From Moraxellaceae bacterium (lineage in GTDB: Bacteria; Pseudomonadota; Gammaproteobacteria; Pseudomonadales; UBA3067): 14,268 bases of DNA. Numbering within the stretch: the first letter of the stretch is position 1; each line of letters opens with the position of its first letter. The notes beneath the pieces were generated by a model that worked only from the letters and a program-made list of their open reading frames with translations, had not been told where the DNA came from and did no database searches. Positions 7,907-13,399 of the stretch are shown here, one piece after another. The position numbers were made by a program, and so were the translations under genes. The stretch lies in assembly GCA_002401525.1 (NCBI GenBank), contig NVTH01000016.1, positions 10,236-24,503 on the forward strand, read 5' to 3'.

Positions 7907-9028
7907 ATGAGAAATGGATTTAAAGTGGTGGATACCGATTGTCATCAGCTCGAATCTCTATCGGTTTGGTCCGATTATATTGATCCAGCTTTTAAGGATA
8001 AAACCCCCTCTTATGAATTGGTTGGCGACAAAAAATATTTAAGCATTGAGGGCGAGCCGGTTCAACCTCCAGCCACGGAGGGAAAATACCCTATGCATGC
8101 CCCTGAATTTATGCAGGCCATTTATAAAGGCATGGAACGGTTTAACACTGCGCGTGAGGCAAAGTGGAGCCCTGAAAGTAGAATTCAGGATATGGACGAA
8201 CAGGGCGTGGACGTTCAGATTATTTACCCCACCGTGGGCGGACAACTTTTAGGCAGAGAATTTAACGATCCAGAATTACTACTGGCGTTGTGCCGGGCCT
8301 ACAATGATTGGAGCCGCGAATTTTGTTCTCACGATCCGAAACGTTTACGCTGGGCCGCAATGTTGCCATTGCAAGCCACCGATCTGGCCATTGAGGAAGC
8401 GAAACGTGCCGCTGCCGGGGGTGCTGTTGCTTTTTATATTCGGCCTAATCCGATTCTTGGGCGTAATTTATATCATCAAGACAATTGGCCGCTTTGGAAA
8501 ACCATCGAGCAATTGGGTTTGCCGATTAGTTTGCACGATTCAGGTTCTCCTAGAATTCCTTCTTTTGGCGATCGTATGGACAGCCACACCACGGGGCATA
8601 TTCTAGGGCACCCATTTGAGGCCATGGCAGCGATGGCGGGTTTAATTTGGTTTGGTGTTCCAGAAACCTTTCCAAAATTGCGGTTCATTCATGTGGAGGC
8701 GGATGCGGGTTGGGTACCGTTTTGGTTGCAACGAATGGAGCAACATTGGGAATTCTCCGGCGCAGCGGAGCACAGCTTAATGAAAAAATCGCCGACTGAA
8801 TATTTTAAGCAAAACTTCTTTGTGGCAGCACGCGGCGACGAGCCGACGCTGAAAGCGGCGCTTGAATTGGTGGGGGATGATTATTTTTTATTTAATACCG
8901 ATTACCCCCATCCCGATGGCACCTTTCCTTGGGGCATTGAAAAGTTAATCAATCAGCCTCTAGAGCAGGAGCAAATTCGGAAAATATTTTGGGATAATCC
9001 TGCAAAAGCATTTGGGCTGGGTGTGTAA
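7907..9028 (+). CDS. Amidohydrolase family protein (amidohydrolase_2 / ACMSD-like)
   Basis: A 373-residue metal-dependent TIM-barrel enzyme of the amidohydrolase_2 family, which includes ACMSD-type decarboxylases and hydrolases acting on ring-cleavage or carboxylated aromatic compounds. The N-terminal metal motif is present as DTDCH (D9, D11, H13), followed by strand-end ligands H210 (ISLHDSG), H262 (IHVEAD) and the catalytic Asp D332 in NTDYPHPDG near the C terminus. SRIQDMDEQGVDVQIIYP is also typical of this family. Reaction and substrate cannot be deduced. A strong site, AAGGGAG (7894-7900), lies six bases before the ATG. The gene is single, divergent from the thioesterase/LLM pair, and is followed by a long hairpin. 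A shared catabolic theme with the divergent pair is plausible but unproven. Confidence 0.88.
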   Translation: MRNGFKVVDTDCHQLESLSVWSDYIDPAFKDKTPSYELVGDKKYLSIEGEPVQPPATEGKYPMHAPEFMQAIYKGMERFNTAREAKWSPESRIQDMDEQGVDVQIIYPTVGGQLLGREFNDPELLLALCRAYNDWSREFCSHDPKRLRWAAMLPLQATDLAIEEAKRAAAGGAVAFYIRPNPILGRNLYHQDNWPLWKTIEQLGLPISLHDSGSPRIPSFGDRMDSHTTGHILGHPFEAMAAMAGLIWFGVPETFPKLRFIHVEADAGWVPFWLQRMEQHWEFSGAAEHSLMKKSPTEYFKQNFFVAARGDEPTLKAALELVGDDYFLFNTDYPHPDGTFPWGIEKLINQPLEQEQIRKIFWDNPAKAFGLGV

Positions 9029-9047
9029 CGTTAGAGGTAATACCGGC

Positions 9048-9159
9048 GCGGAAGTAAACCTCACCTAAGCGCAGGACGCGCTGTAAATACTTCCCTGTAC
9101 GCTCTGCGTCGGCATCCATGCCTCCGACGGTCCTGCGCTTAGGTGACGCTTACTTCCGC
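9048..9159. repeat. Intergenic hairpin element with 30-bp near-perfect inverted repeat
   Basis: The arms at 9048-9077 and 9130-9159 pair over 30 bp with only about three mismatches (core TCACCTAAGCGCAGGAC against its complement). The interior has its own small stem, CGTCGG (9107-9112) with CCGACG (9124-9129). It starts 20 bases after the amidohydrolase stop, so it could end that transcript, but no T-run follows. Its GC content and structure look like a dispersed repeat of gammaproteobacterial intergenic regions; copies elsewhere cannot be checked here. Confidence 0.75.
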
Positions 9160-9194
9160 TTTACTTAGTCTGCTCAATCCAATTTTTGATTGTA

Positions 9195-9222
9195 TTGAAA
9201 ATCGCAATGCAATTAATTAAAT
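9195..9222 (+). promoter_or_regulatory. Candidate promoter for the dehydrogenase/DapD-like/EamA run
   Basis: TTGAAA (9195-9200) and TTAAAT (9217-9222) with a 16-base spacer lie about 55 bases before the ATG of the first gene of the run, just past the hairpin repeat. The -10 match is only four of six, so this is a tentative placement. Confidence 0.3.
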
Positions 9223-9279
9223 AAGCGCTCCAAATGGATTCCTAACTAAAGGGATTGTTAATTAAATGGATGGGTCACT

Positions 9280-10374
9280 ATGTCTAAACAAGTGGTGTTA
9301 ATTCCCGGGGAAGACGCTGCAGCGGAAGCCTTTGAAGAAACCGTGATAGTGCTGGATTGCCTAATAGATCATTTGGGATTGGACATTGAATGGATTCGAC
9401 CTGCGGTGGGGCAGGCGGGCATTGATGAATTTAATAACCCGTTTCCGGATCAAGCCAAGCATGCCATCGATCATTCTGATGCGACATTATTTGGTGCCAC
9501 CAGCGGGAAGAGCGGGCGTGCTTTGCGCTATCTGCGATGGGGATTAGAAAGTTACGCTAATGTGCGTCCGGTGCGCTGGTTTCCTGGCTGTAATAGTCCT
9601 TTGAGTGCGCCAGAAGGCATTGATCTTGCCATTGTACGGGAAAATATGGAGGACGTTTACATCGGTGTAGAAGGGGACCTGAAAATATTACAGCCGATGA
9701 ATTTTACCAGCTGGCTTAGTAACAAACCGCTGAATGAGTTAGGTGAGGGCCGCTTTGGATTAAAAGTCCATACCGAAAAATCCGTAACACGGATTGTTAA
9801 ATACGCGTGCGAATTAGCCATTAAACGTGCCGAATTGTCCAATCGAAATCCCATTCTAGCTTGCGGCACCAAGCATAATATCTCCCCAGTGGCGGATGGC
9901 TATTTTAGAACCATCGCGCGAGAAACCGCCGCGGAGTATCCTGAGGTTACATTTACCAGCTTGTTAGCGGATGATTTAATTCATCAGTTGATTATTAACC
10001 CCCAACAATTTGATGTAGTGGTACTTCCCAATTTATTTGGCGATTTATTTTCGGACGCAACGGCGGCTTTGGTGGGAGGACTTGGGCTAGCACCCAGTGG
10101 TTGTTATGGTGAAAATGGCGCCTATTTTGAAGCAGTGCATGGCACCGCTCCGGATATTGTAGGACAAAATATAATTAACCCTACGGCCACGATTTTATCT
10201 GCCGCAATGATGCTTGAATATTTAGGTTTTGACGAACCCGCGCGGCAGGTGATTGGGTGCGTGGAACAAATTTATGTGGAAGGAAAATATTTGACGCCGG
10301 ATCAGGGAGGGCAAAGCACCACTACGGAGTTTTGTAATTCTTTAAAGGAGAAATTACGTTCTAGTAATAAATAA
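9280..10374 (+). CDS. Divergent beta-decarboxylating dehydrogenase, isocitrate/isopropylmalate family, likely NAD-dependent
   Basis: A 364-residue member of the family that oxidatively decarboxylates 2-hydroxy-3-carboxy acids (isocitrate, homoisocitrate, isopropylmalate, tartrate). Catalytic residues are in place: R83, R96 and R120 for the substrate carboxylates, Y127 (RENMEDVY), K198 and N200 (TKHN), and metal aspartates D231, D255 and D259 (FGDLFSDA). HGTAPD has D292 where NADP enzymes carry Lys, which points to NAD. Two features are unusual: the near-invariant N-terminal GDGIGPE is replaced by GEDAAAEA, and the substrate loop before ALR reads SGKSGR, one residue shorter than in E. coli Icd and lacking the SxN pair. 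A role as the housekeeping Icd or LeuB is therefore unlikely. It lies 50 bases before a DapD-like gene and heads the run. The substrate is not known. Confidence 0.85.
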   Translation: MSKQVVLIPGEDAAAEAFEETVIVLDCLIDHLGLDIEWIRPAVGQAGIDEFNNPFPDQAKHAIDHSDATLFGATSGKSGRALRYLRWGLESYANVRPVRWFPGCNSPLSAPEGIDLAIVRENMEDVYIGVEGDLKILQPMNFTSWLSNKPLNELGEGRFGLKVHTEKSVTRIVKYACELAIKRAELSNRNPILACGTKHNISPVADGYFRTIARETAAEYPEVTFTSLLADDLIHQLIINPQQFDVVVLPNLFGDLFSDATAALVGGLGLAPSGCYGENGAYFEAVHGTAPDIVGQNIINPTATILSAAMMLEYLGFDEPARQVIGCVEQIYVEGKYLTPDQGGQSTTTEFCNSLKEKLRSSNK

Positions 10375-10392
10375 TTTAATTAGAAATTTATA

Positions 10393-10411
10393 ATTGAAAA
10401 TAGTTTTCAAT
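10393..10411. promoter_or_regulatory. 19-bp palindrome between the dehydrogenase and DapD-like genes
   Basis: ATTGAAAA and TTTTCAAT form a perfect 8-bp inverted repeat around TAG in the 50-base gap. It may be an intercistronic hairpin tuning expression of the downstream gene, or an operator. It is AT-rich and without a T-run, so a weak terminator at most. Confidence 0.4.
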
Positions 10412-10424
10412 GATAGGCTGAGCT

Positions 10425-11324
10425 ATGAAATTTAGTCGTTCCGGACACCGCTATATCGATTCCGAAAGTGGTAAAACCATTGATGTATGGTTTCCTCGAT
10501 CTTCAGTGCCTTTGCAAAGGAGCTGCCTTGCATTGAAAGTTGGAATTATTAAGTGTGACCTGATTAATATCGAAATAGAATCGCTGGATACCCCACCCCA
10601 ATCGGTCGAAGACGCTTATCTCCGACTGCATCTTTTGTCTGAGTGTGCTGTACGGCCAAATCAATTAAATTTAGAGGGAATATTTTCTTTACTCCACAAT
10701 GTCGCCTGGACTTCAGCAGGCCCGGTATTACCGTCTTGTGTTGATGAGTTACGAAGTTTAATTGTTGACGAGAATCATCATTTAATGATCTCTTCCATCG
10801 ATAAGTTTCCGCGCATGACTGATTATGTCGTTGCGGATAAAGTTAGAATTGGGGATGCAGATCGGGTGAGGCTCGGAGCTCACCTTGCACCGGGTACGAC
10901 CGTAATGCATGAAGGTTTTGTTAATTTCAATGCTGGGACTTTAGGGGAGTCGATGATTGAAGGAAGAGTGACGTCGGGTTCGGTGGTAGGAAAAGATTCT
11001 GACGTGGGCGCGGGTGCTTCAATAATGGGGACTCTTTCAGGCGGGGGGGGAAACGTCAACTCCATAGGCGAGAGAAGTTTACTCGGTGCTAATGCTGGAA
11101 TTGGGATTTCCTTGGGTGACGATTGTATTGTGGAGGCCGGTTTATATATCACCGCGGGGACTAAGGTGAAGACCGCCGACGCCAAAGTAGTCTCGGCAAG
11201 AGAGTTGTCGGGTCAGTCGAACTTACTTTATCGTAGAAATAGTCAGACTGGAGTAGTTGAAGTGATTTCCACTGAAGCCTCTCGTTGGGAAGGGCTGAAC
11301 AATAGTTTACACGGCAATGAATAA
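10425..11324 (+). CDS. DapD-like tetrahydrodipicolinate N-succinyltransferase homologue
   Basis: A 299-residue acyl-CoA-dependent N-acyltransferase of the DapD family (Pseudomonas/actinobacterial type). In lysine synthesis DapD succinylates the amine of 2-amino-6-oxopimelate. A middle segment (VEDAYLRLHLLSECAVRPN, NLEGIFSLLHNVAWTSAGPV) and the left-handed beta-helix of hexapeptide repeats (about 135-250) match well: RLGAHLAPGTTVMHEGFV, with E163 in the MHEG motif seen in this DapD type, NFNAGTLG, SGGGGNVNSIGERSLLGANAG, VEAGLYITAGTKV. The C-terminal LYRRNSQTGVVEV is also conserved. It is shorter than the roughly 344-residue Pseudomonas protein, with a compact N terminus (GKTIDVWFP). The gene lies among a dehydrogenase and a transporter and not among dap genes, which suggests a paralogue with a specialised substrate. 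No good Shine-Dalgarno is seen. It may still be the only DapD of the organism. Confidence 0.88.
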   Translation: MKFSRSGHRYIDSESGKTIDVWFPRSSVPLQRSCLALKVGIIKCDLINIEIESLDTPPQSVEDAYLRLHLLSECAVRPNQLNLEGIFSLLHNVAWTSAGPVLPSCVDELRSLIVDENHHLMISSIDKFPRMTDYVVADKVRIGDADRVRLGAHLAPGTTVMHEGFVNFNAGTLGESMIEGRVTSGSVVGKDSDVGAGASIMGTLSGGGGNVNSIGERSLLGANAGIGISLGDDCIVEAGLYITAGTKVKTADAKVVSARELSGQSNLLYRRNSQTGVVEVISTEASRWEGLNNSLHGNE

Positions 11325-11349
11325 TTGGTGTGCTATGAATAAATCCCCA

Positions 11350-11368
11350 CTATTCCCAACGGGAATAG
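11350..11368 (+). terminator. Hairpin after the DapD-like gene, possible weak terminator or attenuator
   Basis: CTATTCCC and GGGAATAG form a perfect 8-bp stem with a 3-base AAC loop in the gap before the transporter gene. There is no clear T-run after it, so full termination is doubtful; partial attenuation within the run is possible. The hairpin lies inside a 14-codon reading frame (11335-11379). Confidence 0.4.
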
Positions 11369-11424
11369 ACAACATATAAAAATTGAATTGGTAATTGAGT
11401 AGCCAAGTTCTTATATTAAAGTCT

Positions 11425-12312
11425 ATGGAAACTTGGATATTATTTACAATTCTTGCCGTGGTAATGCAGTCAGTGCGTACTGCGGGTCAAAAGAAAATTG
11501 CGCAAAGCTTATCGGCTGAAGCAACGACGTTGGTGCGCTTTTTATACGGACTGCCGTTTGCGTGGCTTTATGTGATGACCGTTGGCTACTTTTCTCAAAC
11601 TGATATTCCACCCTTAAATTCGAAATATGCCTTGTTGGTGAGCGGTGCAGCAGTGGCGCAGATTTTTGCCACGTTATTTTTAGTGAAGGCATTGACCATT
11701 AAGAATTTTGCGGTGGGGTCGGCATTAGCAAAAACCGAGGCATTAATAGCGGCGTTACTTGGCGCTTGGTTTTTCTCCGAGCAATTAACATTGATTATGT
11801 ATATTTCGGTATTTGTTGGCGTCATTGGCGCGTTGGTGGCGAGTAATTGGAAGTTTAGTGCCCGAGATTTATTGGAAAACAAAAGTATCCATTATGGATT
11901 AGCCGCAGGCCTAGGGTTTGCACTCACGTCACTTTGGGTTAGAGACGCGAGCTTGTCGTTAAATGCTCCGATATTGGTCAGTGCGGCAATTACCTTAGCG
12001 ATTGTGATCAGTTTGCAGTCAGTAATCTGTTGCAGCTGGACCGCCATCAGTGACCCTAAGCAATTTCGGTTGATTGCGAGTAAGTCTCCCGCGTGTTTTT
12101 TTATCGGTATTACCAGTATTGTGGGCTCCATCGGCTGGTTTAGCGCCATGAGTCTGCAAAGTGTGGCGGTGGTAAAAACCTTAGGGCAAATTGAATTTAT
12201 TTTAATATTTGTGATTAGTCATTTCTATTTTTCTGAAAGAGTAAGCGCGAAGGAGACCTTTGGGATTGGGTTGGTGGCTGTTAGTGTTTTATTGTTATTG
12301 ATATTTAATTGA
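11425..12312 (+). CDS. EamA/DMT superfamily transporter
   Basis: An inner-membrane protein of about 295 residues with the two-fold EamA (drug/metabolite transporter) plan: about ten hydrophobic helices in two repeats (roughly residues 1-135 and 150-295 from this start). Typical segments are the first helix METWILFTILAVVMQSVR, the end of repeat one (ALAKTEALIAALLGAWFFSE, then ISVFVGVIGALVASN) and the parallel end of repeat two (VVKTLGQIEFILIFVISHF, FYFSERVSAKE, FGIGLVAVSVLLLLIF). The frame opens at a TTG at 11395, but neither site has a clear Shine-Dalgarno and the ATG at 11425 starts directly at helix one, so it is preferred. As last gene of the dehydrogenase/DapD-like run, it would fit export of their product. 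EamA substrates cannot be told from sequence. Confidence 0.88.
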   Translation: METWILFTILAVVMQSVRTAGQKKIAQSLSAEATTLVRFLYGLPFAWLYVMTVGYFSQTDIPPLNSKYALLVSGAAVAQIFATLFLVKALTIKNFAVGSALAKTEALIAALLGAWFFSEQLTLIMYISVFVGVIGALVASNWKFSARDLLENKSIHYGLAAGLGFALTSLWVRDASLSLNAPILVSAAITLAIVISLQSVICCSWTAISDPKQFRLIASKSPACFFIGITSIVGSIGWFSAMSLQSVAVVKTLGQIEFILIFVISHFYFSERVSAKETFGIGLVAVSVLLLLIFN

Positions 12313-12443
12313 GTGTTGCTGGTTAGACGTCCTCCAACCATAACAATTTCATTGAGATTTTCAGATAGTTTATTTGAAACATTCTTTTGGACTAACTTTG
12401 ATCACAGGTTTAAGACCTGGAAGCCAAGAGCAATAGATATCGA

Positions 12444-12484
12444 TCAATTCTTCAGTCATGGTTTGATGCTCAATTCTTCAGTCA
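12444..12484 (+). repeat. 15-bp direct repeat after the transporter gene
   Basis: TCAATTCTTCAGTCA occurs at 12444-12458 and again at 12470-12484, 26 bases apart, in the 197-base space between the convergent EamA and BrnA genes. Nothing else was recognised there apart from a short CAGGT/ACCTG stem. Confidence 0.6.
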
Positions 12485-12509
12485 ATCAGCTTTCTTTGCA
12501 TGTTAGATT

Positions 12510-12713
12510 CTATTGCCACTTCAAATCTTTATGTGATTGTGCACAATCTCTTAAATAAAGATTAATAAGGCTTTGATATGGAATACCTTTTTCATCCGCC
12601 AAAGCTTTAAAGTAATTAATCGTATCCTCATCAAGGCGGATAGTGACCTGCTTCTTCAGTTTTTTAACGTATGGGTTTTTTTCGGACTTTGAAAAATCGT
12701 ATTTATCGCGCAT
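12510..12713 (-). CDS. brnA: BrnA family antitoxin (ribbon-helix-helix)
   Basis: A 67-residue antitoxin that should bind and neutralise the BrnT toxin and repress the operon through its DNA-binding domain. The C-terminal half KKQVTIRLDEDTINYFKAL followed by PYQSLINLYLRDCA is a CopG/Arc-type ribbon-helix-helix; the N-terminal part (MRDKYDFSKSEKNPYVKKL) is the charged toxin-binding region typical of BrnA. The frame opens upstream at 12743, but the ATG at 12713 is preferred: it has AAGGG eight bases before it and gives the family's usual N terminus. It overlaps the toxin gene's end by 11 bases in another frame, so the pair is translationally coupled in the standard BrnTA order, toxin first. Confidence 0.9.
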   Translation of the reverse strand: MRDKYDFSKSEKNPYVKKLKKQVTIRLDEDTINYFKALADEKGIPYQSLINLYLRDCAQSHKDLKWQ

Positions 12714-12999
12714 CACGGTAACCCTTATAAATTTTACGCTCATGTTTCTCTGCTTTACGTGCCGATATAATGCGTATTGATTCTTCTTCTCTTACACAAT
12801 GGCAGACGACCAGCAATTTAGATTCAATGCTAGTGCCAAGAAGAATGAATCTATCTTCATTATCGGAGTTGTCTGGGTCAGCTATTAACCTTGCAAACTC
12901 ATCAGTAAAAACAGTTTTGGCCTCCTCAAAAGAGATTCCATGCTTCTTTAAATTAGAGGTGTTTTTGAGGGGATCCCACTCAAATATCAAATTATCCAT
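12703..12999 (-). CDS. brnT: BrnT family type II toxin
   Basis: A 98-residue RelE-like ribonuclease toxin that would inhibit translation when free of antitoxin. Family marks are the N-terminal FEWDPLKNTSNLKKHGISFEEA, then TVFTDEF, DRFILLG and the C-terminal catalytic-region motif RIISARKAEKHERKIY with the conserved Arg, His/Glu and Tyr positions. It has full length for BrnT and no frameshift, so the system looks intact. The first gene of a two-gene operon with brnA. There is no evident ribosome site before the ATG; instead a 23-bp palindrome containing a TATAAT overlaps the start, so the transcript is probably nearly leaderless and tightly autoregulated. It lies beside an insertion-sequence remnant, as is common for accessory DNA. 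Confidence 0.92.
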   Translation of the reverse strand: MDNLIFEWDPLKNTSNLKKHGISFEEAKTVFTDEFARLIADPDNSDNEDRFILLGTSIESKLLVVCHCVREEESIRIISARKAEKHERKIYKGYRDAR

Positions 13000-13020
13000 A
13001 TAATTACATTGTAATTATAT
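12998..13020 (-). promoter_or_regulatory. BrnTA operator/promoter: 23-bp perfect palindrome
   Basis: Two perfect 11-bp arms (ATATAATTACA and its complement) surround a single central T. On the minus strand the outer arm contains TATAAT (13014-13019), a perfect -10 element, while the inner arm reaches the ATG of brnT (complement of 12997-12999). BrnA proteins are known to repress their own operon, so this is the natural candidate operator. No good -35 element is seen upstream. Confidence 0.7.
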
Positions 13021-13212
13021 TACGATGAAAATCAAGCATGGGCAATATGTAGGTCTAAAGCAGTTAACAGTTTAGTTTACACCTGGCGAACTATTTGATT
13101 TAAAACCATAAACCTTGTTAACAGGACTGTTTCCTATAAATGACAATAATCGAGAATATTTTCGCCTTAAAACGGGTGGTTTTTTAAGGTGGGCGAAATA
13201 GATAACGAATAG

Positions 13213-13340
13213 AGTAAAGAATGTTTCACTCAATGGACGGATGGGATGAAGAGAAAGCTAGGCAATGTGATCGCAATTGACGGTAAAACATTAAGAAGAA
13301 GTTTTGATTTCGTCAATGATAAATCAGCCATTCACATTCT
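13213..13340 (+). pseudogene. Remnant of an ISAs1-family (H-repeat type) transposase
   Basis: The frame reads SKECFTQWTDGMKRKLGN followed by VIAIDGKTLRRSFD and then NDKSAIHI, which matches the first catalytic-Asp region of ISAs1-family DDE transposases (consensus VIAIDGKTLRRSxD...KSAIHM). The Asp in AIDGK is the first residue of the DDE triad. A TAG at 13210-13212 cuts it upstream, and after AIHI the sequence no longer fits the family. Only a fragment of about 42 codons of a roughly 370-residue protein survives, and no terminal inverted repeats were found. It is a dead insertion-sequence relic between brnTA and the usher gene. The rest of 13021-13377 shows no gene. Confidence 0.75.
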
Positions 13341-13364
13341 AGAACCATTAAACGAATTAAAAAT

Positions 13365-13399
13365 AAACGCCATTAAACTACTTAAGAATAATGGCGTTT
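13365..13399 (-). terminator. Rho-independent terminator of the usher gene
   Basis: AAACGCCATTA (13365-13375) and TAATGGCGTTT (13389-13399) form a perfect 11-bp stem with a 13-base loop. Read on the minus strand, the stem is followed by ATTTTTAA, a usable U-tract. The usher stop codon (complement of 13378-13380) falls in the loop, so terminator and coding end overlap. Confidence 0.75.

Noticed and set aside
11395..11424. TTG start for the transporter, ten codons upstream
   Set aside because: No ribosome site, and the extension adds a non-membrane tail that the family does not need; the ATG at 11425 begins at the first helix.
12444..12484. Direct repeat considered as a CRISPR fragment
   Set aside because: Only two 15-bp copies with an 11-base spacer and no cas genes; far from CRISPR dimensions.
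12313..12558. 81-codon plus-strand frame starting right after the transporter stop
   Set aside because: It starts at a GTG without a ribosome site, resembles no family, contains the 15-bp direct repeat and overlaps the end of brnA on the other strand.
12714..12743. Longer brnA start overlapping brnT by 41 bases
   Set aside because: The internal ATG at 12713 has AAGGG at good spacing and matches the family's usual N terminus.
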